From: Mytilus trossulus | Lineage: Eukaryota; Mollusca; Bivalvia; Mytilida; Mytilidae | NCBI RefSeq assembly: GCF_036588685.1 | Contig: NC_086374.1 | Coordinates: 18,716,886-18,780,885 of the forward strand | Reading direction: 5' to 3' | DNA: 64,000 bases | Part shown: positions 24,410 to 35,510 of the stretch, piece after piece | Numbering within the stretch: the stretch's first letter is position 1 | Layout of the letters: each line of letters opens with the position of its first letter | Translations under genes and position numbers: made by a program | The notes under the pieces: generated by a model | The model's database searches: none | What the model saw: the letters and a program-made list of their open reading frames with translations, nothing else | Told to the model about the DNA's origin: nothing

Positions 24410-24560
24410 GGCTATACTTTTTAGACCTTTTGGATTATCGCTCTTTACCTTTTATATAAGCTTTGGATTTCAAATATTTTGGCCACGAGCATCACTGAAG
24501 AGACATGTATTGTCGAAATGCGCACCTGGTGCATGCAAATTGGTACCGTTAATTTTATTA
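24410..24560 (+). repeat. PLE-like terminal segment with family B hammerhead
   Basis: Shares TATAAGCTTTGGATTTCAAA, TATTTTGGCCACGAGCATCA and AATTGGTACCGTT with the copy at 48186-48318. More distantly it matches the segment before and after the hammerhead at 38006 (GCTCTTCA, CTTTGG, ATATTTT, GGTAC). Confidence 0.75.
24489..24532 (+). ncRNA. hammerhead ribozyme-like motif, family B copy 1 (probably inactive)
   Basis: Type I layout: stem I strand GCATCA, box CTGAAGA, stem II GACA/TGTC with a 5-nt loop, GAA, a short stem III, then CC and the stem I partner TGGTGC. The base after A6 is variable in known hammerheads, so CTGAAGA is compatible. The base expected to be T before the cleavage C is C here (24525), which removes the A15.1-U16.1 pair. 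Confidence 0.55.
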
Positions 24561-24689
24561 TTTAATAACTTTATTTTCACTATTTCAACATAACTCGTCT
24601 TAATACTCATTTCTATAATAGTTATGAATGTTGACTTATTTAACATAATTTAATATTTTCATTTAACCCAACATAGGAATCTGATGTAC

Positions 24690-24950
24690 AGTAGTTGTCG
24701 TTTGTTTATGTAATATATACGTGTTTCTCGTTTCTCGTTTTGTTTATATAGATTAGACCGTTGGTTTTCCCGTTTGAATGGTTTTACACTAGTAATTTTG
24801 GGGCCCTTTATAGCTTGTTGTTCGGTGTGAGCCAAGGCTCCGTGTTGAAGGCCGTACTTTAACCTATAATGGTTTAATTTTTAAATTGTTATTTGGATGG
24901 AGAGTTGTCTCATTGGCACTCACACCACATCTTCCTATATCTATTCTCTT
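24690..24950 (-). repeat. dispersed repeat family 1b (reversed)
   Basis: GGGGCCCTTTATAGCTTGTT, CGGTGTGAGCCAAGGCTCCG, AGAGTTGTCTCATTGGCACT and CACACCACATCTTCCTATAT, the reverse of the copy at 4530-4690. Confidence 0.8.
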
Positions 24951-25299
24951 CTACCAATAATATGATATTGTATATAAGTCCTAGGTCCTACTTTAGAATA
25001 GTCTCCTTCTGTCAAAACTGACTAAATTGGACGCGAAGTCGGTGGTGAAAATTTTCTGCTCCCCGCTCATATATTCACCGAGTGGCCACACTATTACTGG
25101 TGACATTTGTGTTATCAAACAAACTTATCTGCGAAATGTGTTATCAAGGGGCTCGAAATATCATCCTTCTTAATTTATTAATAGGACAAATTTGAAAAAT
25201 CTGAAGGATTCAACCAACGATGTAGAGCTGGACCTTTCTTCTCTGTATTGTATACTGTAGCTACATGTGTTTGCTTACAAACTACGTTATTTTGGGTCT

Positions 25300-25440
25300 A
25301 AAAAGTAAAAACACAAAAATACTAAACTCCGAGGAAAAATTCAAAAAGAAAAAATGGCAAAATCAAAAGTTCAAACACATCAAACGAATGGATAACAACT
25401 GTCATATTCCTGACTTGGTACAGGCATGTTTTATGTAGTG
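25300..25440 (+). repeat. dispersed repeat family 2
   Basis: AAAAGTAAAAACACAAAAAT, AAACACATCAAACGAATGGA and ATATTCCTGACTTGGTACAG, matching the other family 2 copies. Confidence 0.75.
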
Positions 25441-25520
25441 CAGGTGCTCCATGAGATCGCTTTTAAAATACTTAACAACATCAATTTGATCAGCAATTAA
25501 ATCCTGGCATCAATGTTGTG

Positions 25521-28394
25521 AAAAAACTACCTACTCTAGAGATGGCGTGAATCTGGTGTGGATACTAAAAAACTACCTACTCTAGAGGTGGCGTGAATCG
25601 GGTGTGGATACTTAAAAACTACCTACTCTAGAGGTGGCGTGAATCGGGTGTGGATACTTAAAATCTCAAAAAACTTCCTACTCTAGAGGTGGCGTGAATC
25701 GGGTGTGGATACTTAAAAACTACCTACTCTAGAGGTGGCGTGAATCGGGTGTGGATACTTAAAATCTCAAAAAACTTCCTACTCTAGAGGTGGCGTGAAT
25801 CGGGTGTGGATACTTAAAATCTCAAAAAACTTCCTACTCTAGAGGTGGCGTGAATCGGGTGTGGATACTTAAAATCTAAAAAAACTTCCTACTCTAGAGG
25901 TGGCGTGAATCGGGTGTGGATACTTAAAATCTCAAAAAACTTCCTACTCTAGAGGTGGCGTGAATCGGGTGTGGATACTTAAAATCTCAAAAAACTTCCT
26001 ACTCTAGAGTTTTAAAATCTCAAAAAACTTCCTACTCTAGAGGTGGCGTGAATCGGGTGTGGATACTTAAAATCCCCAAAAATTTCCTACTCTAGAGGTG
26101 GCATGAATCGGGTGTGGATACTTAAAATCTCAAAAAACTTCCTACTCTAGAGGTGGCGTGAATCGGGTGTGGATACTTAAAATCTCAAAAAACTTCCTAC
26201 TCTAGAGGTGGCGTGAATCGGGTGTGGATATTTAAAATCTCAAAAAACTTCCTACTCTAGAGGTGGCGTGAATCGGGTGTGGATACTTAAAATCTAAAAA
26301 AACTTCCTACTCTAGAGGTGGCGTGAATCGGGTGTGGATACTTAAAATCTCAAAAAACTTCCTACTCTAGAGGTGGCGTGAATCGGGTGTGGATACTTAA
26401 AATCTCAAACAACTTCCTACTCTAGAGGTGGCGTGAATCGGGTGTGGATACTTAAAATCTCAAAAAACTTCCTACTCTAGAGGTGGCGTGAATCGGGTGT
26501 GGATACTTAAAATCGCAAAAAAACTCCCTACTCTAGAGGTGGCGTGAATCGGGTGTGGATATTTAAAATCTCAAAAAACTTCCTACTCTAGAGGTGGCGT
26601 GAATCGGGTGTGGATACTTAAAATCTCAAAAAACTTCATACTCTAGAGGTGACGTGAATCGGGTGTGGATACTTAAAATCTCAAAAAACTTCCTACTCTA
26701 GAGGTGGCGTGAATCGGGTGTGGATACTTAAAATCTTAAAAAACTTCCTACTCTAGAGGTGGCGTGAATCGGGTGTGGATACTTAAAATCTCAAAAAACT
26801 TCCTACTCTAGAGGTGGCGTGAATCGGGTGTGGATACTTAAAATCTCAAAAAACTTCCTACTCTAGAGGTGGCGTGAATCGGGTGTGGATATTTAAAATC
26901 TCAAAAAACTTCCTACTCTAGAGGTGGCGTGAATCGGGTGTGGATACTTAAAATCTCAAAAAACTTCCTACTCTAGAGGTGGCGTGAATCGGGTGTGGAT
27001 ACTTAAAATCTCAAAAAACTTCCTACTCTAGAGGTGGCGTGAATCGGGTGTGGATACTTAAAATCTCAAAAAACTTCCTACTCTAGAGGTGGCGTGAATC
27101 GGGTGTGGATACTTAAAATCTCAAAAAACTTCCTACTCTAGAGGTGGCGTGAATCGGGTGTGGATACTTAAAATCTAAAAAAACTTCCTACTCTAGAGGT
27201 GGCGTGAATCGGGTGTGGATACTTAAAATCTCAAAAAACTTCCTACTCTAGAGGTGGCGTGAATCGGGTGTGGATACTTAAAATCTCAAAAAACTTCCTA
27301 CTCTAGAGGTGGCGTGAATCGGGTGTGGATACTTAAAATCTCAAAAAACTTCCTACTCTAGAGGTGGCGTGAATCGGGTGTGGATACTTAAAATCCCCAA
27401 AAATTTCCTACTCTAGAGGTGGCATGAATCGGGTGTGGATACTTAAAATCTCAAAAAACTTCCTACTCTAGAGGTGGCGTGAATCGGGTGTGGATACTTA
27501 AAATCTCAAAAAACTTCCTACTCTAGAGGTGGCGTGAATCGGGTGTGGATATTTAAAATCTCAAAAAACTTCCTACTCTAGAGGTGGCGTGAATCGGGTG
27601 TGGATACTTAAAATCGCAAAAAAACTCCCTACTCTAGAGGTGGCGTGAATCGGGTGTGGATATTTAAAATCTCAAAAAACTTCCTACTCTAGAGGTGGCG
27701 TGAATCGGGTGTGGATACTTAAAATCTCAAACAACTTCCTACTCTAGAGGTGGCGTGAATCGGGTGTGGATACTTAAAATCTCAATAAACTTCCTACTCT
27801 AGAGGTGGCGTGAATCGGGTGTGGATACTTAAAATCTCAAAAAACTTCCTACTCTAGAGGTGGCGTGAATCGGGTGTGGATACTTAAAATCGCAAAAAAA
27901 CTCCCTACTCTAGAGGTGGCGTGAATCGGGTGTGGATATTTAAAATCTCAAAAAACTTCCTACTCTAGAGGTGGCGTGAATCGGGTGTGGATACTTAAAA
28001 TCTCAAACAACTTCCTACTCTAGAGGTGACGTGAATCGGGTGTGGATACTTAAAATCTCAAAAAACTTCCTACTCTAGAGGTGGCGTGAATCGGGTGTGG
28101 ATACTTAAAATCTTAAAAAACTTCCTACTCTAGAGGTGGCGTGAATCGGGTGTGGATACTTAAAATCTCAAAAAACTTCCTACTCTAGAGGTGGCGTGAA
28201 TCGGGTGTGGATACTTAAAATCTCAAAAAACTTCCTACTCTAGAGGTGGCGTGAATCGGGTGTGGATACTTAAAATCTCAAAAAACTTCCTACTCTAGAG
28301 GTGGCGTGAATCGGGTGTGGATACTTAAAATCTCAAAAAACTTCCTACTCTAGAGGTGGCGTGAATCGGGTGTGGATACTAAAAATCTCAAAAA
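25521..28394. repeat. 55-bp satellite array, about 52 copies
   Basis: Unit: CTCAAAAAACTTCCTACTCT, AGAGGTGGCGTGAATCGGGT, GTGGATACTTAAAAT (55 bp). The leftmost units lack the 9-bp AAAATCTCA and are 46 bp long. Rare variants recur at fixed spacing: ATCCCCAAAAATTTCC with GGCATGAAT at 26071 and 27392, and ATCGCAAAAAAACTCCC at 26511, 27612 and 27888. This shows higher-order duplication. Every unit carries the palindrome CTCTAGAG. No frame stays open through the array. Confidence 0.97.
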
Positions 28395-28605
28395 GGATAA
28401 ATACAACCTAAGACTCTTCCATCTGGTAAAAGTTTTAAATTTGAATTTCTACATGTGTATTTCTCATTCAAATAGACAAATTGAAAGAGTGTTTTCTTTT
28501 TTGTTTCACAAATAAGAATTGCCATCGTAGATACAAGTGTCTTGACTTAGGGTTGGATAAATTGTATCTTCTAAAAAGTAAATCTGTTTCAAACAAAACA
28601 TTCTT

Positions 28606-28690
28606 TTGCTGTTGGTGACCTTCTGTGGTTGTTTTTTCTATGGTCGGGTTGTTGTCTCTTTGACACTTTCCCCATTTCCATTCTCAATTT
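28606..28690 (+). mobile_element. PLE 3' terminal fragment
   Basis: TGGTGACCTTCTGTGGTTGT, TATGGTCGGGTTGTTGTCTC and CCCATTTCCATTCTCAATTT. This is the reverse complement of the terminal block at 34585-34660, so it points the other way from the large PLE. Confidence 0.7.
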
Positions 28691-28844
28691 AATTTGAAAC
28701 TTATATTATTAAGATGATTGATTTCTTGGTTGACAACATACTTGTTACGTTTTGAGGACATGTTTTCAACAAATAATCGTCATTCTAACTGGAATCACAT
28801 GTGCTTGTATTCTTTTCAAGCCAAAAACAAAACTTTTTCAGAAT

Positions 28845-29220
28845 AAAGAAAAAGTAAAATCACAAAAATACTGAACTCAGGTGAAAATCAAATCGGAAAG
28901 TCCCTAATCAAATGGCAAAATCAAATGACAAAACACATAAAAAACGAATGGACTACAACTGTCATATTCCTGACTTGGCACAGGCATTTTCAAATGTATA
29001 AAGTTGTGGATTAAACCTGGTTTTATAGCGCTCTCACTTTGTACGACAGTTTCATCAAATTCCGTTATATTTTACAACGATGCGTGAGATAATAAGTAAA
29101 TTAGTCAAAATAAGTAAACAGACATAATAAATAAAATAGTCGGGTTTGTACACCGTTATGAAAAAGTAAATCACAAAAACACTGCATTCAAAACGGAATA
29201 TCCCTAAAAGAATTTAGCAG
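28845..29220 (+). repeat. dispersed repeat family 2
   Basis: AAAGTAAAATCACAAAAATA, CATATTCCTGACTTGGCACA and GATTAAACCTGGTTTTATAG, followed by a second partial start of the same repeat at 29160. Confidence 0.75.
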
Positions 29221-29480
29221 TATGCTCTGACTTCACTTTTTGTTATATATAGATGATGTTTTCTCACCAAATTATTCAAAGCATGATGAATATGTTATAA
29301 GCATATGTCTATCAAACTAGAGATAAAGGATACAGCAAATACAGTTCAGTCTGTATCCTTTCTTGACTTATGGTGTCAGTTGAAAACACCACTTGACGAA
29401 AGAAGGGATGATTTCAGCGTCCAATATGAACTTTCCATTTCTTTGTAGCAGTATTCAAGCAGCGCCTGAATAAGGTGTAG
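29221..29480 (+). pseudogene. fossil PLE-type reverse transcriptase fragment
   Basis: A degraded piece of a reverse transcriptase. The catalytic YIDD box is readable at about 29254-29265, followed by LEIKDTA (about 29320), a changed SFLDL block (about 29357) and ERRDDF (about 29398). These match in order the YLDD, PFLDLD and KRDDFSFPIV segments of the PLE at 35511-36608. Stops and frame changes are frequent, so no intact product is possible. Family 2 repeats flank it. I infer an old 5'- and 3'-truncated insertion. Confidence 0.65.
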
Positions 29481-29949
29481 ATATCTCATATTTGATACGA
29501 TATGCCATTAACCAAGTATTGAACAAACTGGAAATCAACATCAATTTTAGAAAACATGAATTTCTCCTTGTCCCTTTATTTCATGATGTAAGTTCGATTT
29601 ACTTTTTATTCTATGCTACTATCATTTATTTCTTCTAAGTTATTTTTTCATATTCAACCTAATTGCATATCGTGCATTATACGGTAACTTACCTTATCAA
29701 CTGAATAGCAAACACTTGATAGAATGACTGAAGCTTTTCATTATGTAAACAAAAATAAACTTGAGAACTAAGCTGTACTAAGTCAACTAATACTGATTTC
29801 AAGTTTTATTTGATAACTTGTTGTTCATAGTATTTCCTATCATGCTTTACTTGTAGTGTTAATTCTAACAAGGAAGCTATTTACCAAAGAACTCATTTAG
29901 TGAAGTCGAATCATCTTTTTTCATCTGTACAGACGGTATTTCGAGTTTG

Positions 29950-30080
29950 TTAACCGTTATAAAAAAAAGTAAAATCACAACAATACTGAATTCCGATGAA
30001 AAATTTAAAACGGGAAGTCCCTAATCAAATGGCCAAATCAAAAGATGAAACATATCAAACGAATGTACCAGAACTGTCAC
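29950..30080 (+). repeat. dispersed repeat family 2 (partial)
   Basis: AAAGTAAAATCACAACAATA, GGGAAGTCCCTAATCAAATG and AACATATCAAACGAATG; the 3' half is missing. Confidence 0.7.
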
Positions 30081-30084
30081 AATC

Positions 30085-33000
30085 GTCCTTGACGCTGTTA
30101 TTTTATTTCCCTAATATAAGTGTGAATGTCCTTTTTGTTTCTTTTGCACCTTTTTTATGGTTTCCTTATACATATACTCTACATAAAAGGTCGATTTGGG
30201 TATGGGTTAGGGAATTTGTCTGTCAATGGAACATGAGTTTGTTAAAAAGCAGTAAACATTTTGCCTGAGCAAACCACATACGGCAGGTTTTCTTTTACGT
30301 AGAAAGATAGTATTACTACAAATTTGAGAGACATCCAAATATATATCAAAATAGGCGACTAATGGTGAAGTTAGAGGTGGTGTCTCCTTCAATGACAAAA
30401 GTTTTTCTTCGTGTAAGGAGTTGTCAAATAATATCAGCATTAAGAAGTTTTTTTTTCATCTGCTACATGAATCGTGGTAGACGTCCTTGCATCAGTAGCA
30501 TGTACGTAGCACATATGTAATTCTATGTTTCTGTATATTGTGCTTTATTTTTTATTAGTTTATCACAGATAACACAAAGGAGAACAACCATATGAAACGA
30601 TTGTAATGATATCTATCAGTTAATGATTTACATTTCATTTAGAGCTGTCGTTTGTCTTTTTAATTTGTTTCCTTTTCCTTCTACATTTGTACACCAGATC
30701 TAGATTTCGACAATATATGTCTCTTCAGTGATGTTAGGGATCGAAACGGTATTTGGAAGGCCATATAATTTTCCTCAATTTAAGATTGACTCTTGAATTT
30801 TAAGAGTCAATATAGGATGAACGGATCATATAAACCGGAGGGAAAATATGATACAAGCCCAAACGATAAAAATATAAACAAGTCTTAATTGAAAACAACG
30901 TTCAAACCTATGATTGCGTTGGATAAAAACCGCAATTTTTATACGTGTGCATATAAAACAAAATTCGTCGTAGAAGGGTCTAAATACTGCACAAACAACA
31001 TTTTCCGAAAGACCAAAAAAATTAAAAATGTATATTTAAACAAAACGCATTTGACTAACAAGTCGAACAACTGATGTTCTTTAAAAAATGGAAAATATAT
31101 ATACTTCATTGTAACACAGTAAACCCTGTTCTTCATAGTTTCATATAATTACTCGCCAAAATATAATACAACAAACACATTTAATGAATAAGCGTTAACA
31201 CATAATCTTTAGGTGTATGCATTTAATGCGTGCGCAATTACTACATAAACAAGCAGCTAACAAAACAAAAAACAACAAAAAAACCCGACTTCCTCAGATG
31301 AAGACGCGTTTTTATAGGAAAAGTAATGTTCTATAGATGCGAGTTAGCCATGGACCCCATAATTCTTGTAGGGAGAACTCATCTTGCCATGTTTGTGTCT
31401 ATTAAACGAGACATCTCAACTCCAAGCGGACATCTAACACATCTAAATTATAAGCCCTAAGCTAACCTACAACATGAGATATTTTGATGTTTTTCATAGG
31501 GATCAACAAATACTATAACATATAAAACGTCAATTCGTTCTTTGGTTACTCTTCTACCGACCAGTCAGAAGAAGGTTGCCAAATTCAATTAAAATATAGA
31601 AATTAATTAATTTCAATTAACCATGTATGGCACTTATTTCAAATGTTTTCATTGAATTAATGTTGCACATATTTGACTTCTTCATTGCAAAATACTTTAA
31701 AAAACTGTACAAACGATTTCATTTCAATAAAACAAATGTTTTTGACAGTGCATAATCATCGGATAACAACATTCTTCCATATATTCATTCATATCTTTAA
31801 TTCCTCAAAATATGAAATTCAATGAAAATACAACAAATGAATATAAGTAAACGTTACAACATAATTACACACAAAATATTAGCATAAGAGCAAATTATAA
31901 GGTAAATACACAAAAGATAATATATAAATAGTTTATACAAGCATTTTTTAAAGTATAAAGGCAGTGACACATAATGTATTGACACAACTTTTAACACTGT
32001 CTAAGATTTTAACATCATAAAAGGTAAACAAGTTTTCACTGTTGTGTTTAATCCTTTATTTGCATTACTGGAAACATGGATAAAAATAGTATTTACAATT
32101 AAAAACCAGTATATTGAACTGGTTGTAATAGAATATATTTTGAGAAAAAATGCTGTTTTGCTTTGACACATTCCCCATTTTCATTCACGAATTTTCTGCA
32201 CAACAAATGAACATATCAATTGAACGATTGTTTTTGTAAGGTTTGTGTTGCTCAGTCTATAGTTTTCTTAGGTTTTTTGTACTTTTTATATGTCTGTTTG
32301 TTTAGCTTTTAACCATGGCGTTGTAAGTGTATTTTTGACTTATGAGTTTTAATGTCCTTTTTGTTATACCACGATTCATGAAATAAATACTGTAGCAAGT
32401 GGATATGTTAGATATGTATAAATTTTCAGTGTTGCAGAGAAAGCTTTACTGATCCTACGAGAAACGCGACTCTGACCGCCGTATAATTTATTCATCCTGC
32501 ACAGCTAATCAATGTCTTTTTTTTAACATGGGGTTCAATGAAGAATCGGAGATTCCAGTGACAAAATTTCAAAACCCTATAGTCAACCCTGTGTGTTTCA
32601 CTTATTATAAATAAGATTAATCTTTAAGCATATCTCAGTTGCGGGCTTTTTACTTTATTTATACATTGTAAAACAATCTAAACTCTATCTCCGATTAACT
32701 GTATGAAGAAAGACAACCTAATTCCCCTATATATATATATGCATACCTCTGTTCATTCTTAAAAGCGTAACGATATTTATCTTTTTGTTCCCTTCTATAT
32801 GAGAATACAAATGTTTTGTTTTTAGCTATCTATAGTTTGGTACGCTGTATGTCTGGTGAAAGTTTTTTCCACAACAAAGTCGTATTTATTGAGATCACAC
32901 GGGTTTTGTTTTACTTTAAAGATTGGAATGAATGTGGTGGTTGTTTTCGATATAAATCAATATAAAACTGTCCTTCAAACTAAGTAATGAATTTATTGAA

Positions 33001-34580
33001 ATAGTTATTGTAAGGTTTTTGTTTGATAATAAACAGTACTGAAATAATAGAAAGTATAACATAACAAGTCTTGCCGAACAGAACTGATATATAAGAGGGT
33101 AGAAATGTATCCAAAAAGTGGATAAATTCTTGGTAGTGTAGGAATCACCAGGGTTACCAGCTGTAAGTTCATAAAACCCTTGTTCATTTGTCTTGCAAAA
33201 ACTATGGCGAAGTTGTTTTATGATTTAATCAATGGTCATGGAATAAGTTGATTATTAGTTACGGGAAAAGGTTGTTTGCAATCAAAGAAACGTAATATCC
33301 TTGATATACGTACCTTATCCATCAGCATATGGTTTTCATTTCGGTAACTTACTGAACTAAACGTTGATTGATAGTTCTTAATTACTTGTATATCATCCCT
33401 AGGGTAAATGTGGTATAAAGACAATAACAATCAAAACCAAAGAGTAAACAAAGACATAAAAATATGCATGGTCACCTGTATTTCCCTATCCGGTAGTTAA
33501 AAATGATGAAGAAAGGTGATCGAATGACTAAATACGCCGCAACAACTGTAACAGTCCAGCCGTTCAGAAAAGACATTGGTGTCATTTTTTTCGTTTTGAC
33601 GAAAGTCATAACGTAAAAATATTCAAAAAGAACCTTGTAAATACACTCAGCCAAAATTGTTTTCGGTGAAAAAACCCAAGCAGATACACATGCCTAAAGC
33701 TCACATTACCTTTAGTAAGACGAACTAACATACTTGAAATTAAAAGTTACTGCTAAGAATCATTCTTCTTTGTGAAAATATAATTTGATAATGTATTGAG
33801 TATTGAATTTAATAAACTGAATACAAGTAATATGTTTTATATTATTTTGAAAACTAAACAACAGTATTGATAATAATATTTAAGACCAGTATTACGCGTG
33901 TGTACTTTGAAATGATTATTTCATTATAAACCAAATTTGAAATTGACACTTAGGGTCTTTACGACAACAGCATCGTTCCAACAGCGCCTGCATATGACGG
34001 ATATATATATTTCAGTGTATGAAATATTCTAGGGCTTGTCGTTTTCGTAAATGGTTTTCTTGACGACTAATACTATCCTAGAGGACATTGAACCAATAGT
34101 ATAGCTGAAATCATCGAATTAGAACGTTTCATAGACATCATCATAATTTGGATAACCGTTATCGAATATCTGAGGCATAAATGACCATTGATATATGCCT
34201 CTTGAGGTAATAATCATGATAAGCATGTCTACCTTAACTTGGTTTTGACATCTACAAATTTGATTAGTTTCGTTTTTTTTCCTCTATAGCATTGTTGTGT
34301 TTCCCTGGGTTTTCATTTGTTGGATTTGCTTTTGTTTAATCGAATTATAATTAAAAAACAACGGTACACTATTGTTGCCTTTGTTTATCTCATCAGTTTC
34401 AACTGCAATGGGTCTAACGATGGATGCCATCAGTGAAACAGGAACGGCTTACTCTTTAAAGTATTTGATAGGGTATTCCAAGTGATTCGATAATAGTGAC
34501 AATGACGACGTTTTTATACGGATTGGTATCTATGATTTGTGCTGCTTATTGTTTAGATTTTTGTGTAGTGTTTTATAAAA
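30085..34580. other. long non-coding stretch
   Basis: AT-rich sequence without a supported gene. A short piece resembling the PLE terminal block (TTTGACACATTCCCCATTTT) sits near 32164. The short open frames in this stretch have no coding features. Confidence 0.5.
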
Positions 34581-34584
34581 TTTG

Positions 34585-34740
34585 AATAAAATTGAGAAAG
34601 GAAATGGGGAATATGTCAAAGAGACAACAACCCGGCCATAGAGAAGAAAACATCCTAAAGCCACAAACTGGTCTTCAATGTAGCGAGAAACTCCTGCATT
34701 CGTAGGCGTCCTTCAGCTGGCCCCTTAAAACATATGTATA
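34585..34740 (-). mobile_element. PLE 3' end fragment (short)
   Basis: GAGAAAGGAAATGGGGAATA through GGTCTTCAATGTAGCGAGAA to GGCGTCCTTCAGCTGGCCCC. It repeats the beginning of the block at 34866, so two 3' ends lie in direct order. Confidence 0.8.
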
Positions 34741-34759
34741 CTAGTACAGTGATAATGGA

Positions 34760-34855
34760 CTATACTAAACCATCCCAGTAGTCAACATTTCGGTGTTGAC
34801 ATGAATATCACTCATGTGGTCATTTTTATAAATTTCCTGTTTTCAAAACTTTCTA
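34760..34855 (+). repeat. dispersed repeat family 4 (partial)
   Basis: CCAGTAGTCAACATTTCGGT, GTTGACATGAATATCACTCA and TTTTTATAAATTTCCTGTTT. The same blocks occur at 4715-4830. Confidence 0.55.
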
Positions 34856-35510
34856 AAGTCCCAGGCAAATAAAATTGAGAAAGGAAATGGTGAACATGTC
34901 AGAGCGACAACCACCCGACCATAGAGCAGACAACAGCCGAAGGCAACCAATAGGTCTTCAATGTAGCGAGAATTCCCGCATCCGTAGGTGTCCTTCAGCT
35001 GGCCCCTAAAAATATGCATAATAGTACAGTGATAATGGACGTCATACTAAACTCCGAATTATACTCAAGAAACTAAAATTTAAAATCATACAAAACTAAC
35101 AAAGGCCAGAGGCTCCTGACTTGGGACAGGCGCAAAATTGCGGCGGGGTTAAACATGTTTATCAGATATCAACCCTCCCCCTATACCTCTAGCCAATGTA
35201 GAAAAGTAAAAGAATAACAATACGCACATTAAAATTCAGTTCAAGAGAAGTCCGAGTCCGATGTCAAAAGATGTAACAAAAGAAAATAAATAAAATGACA
35301 ATAATACATAAATAACAATAGACTACTAGCAGTTAACTGACATGCCAGCTCCAGACCTCAATTAAACTGATTGAAATATTATGTCTTCATCATATGAATA
35401 TCAGGTACAATCCCTCCCGTTAGGGGTTTAGTATCATACTATCATAAAATGTATGAGAAGAACATAACCCGTGTCATGCCAACAACTGTTTTTTTTGGAA
35501 ATAAATGTGT

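Noticed and set aside
25521..28394. CRISPR-like array
   Set aside because: The repeats are directly contiguous with no unique spacers, and the context is an animal genome with introns and LINEs. It is a satellite.
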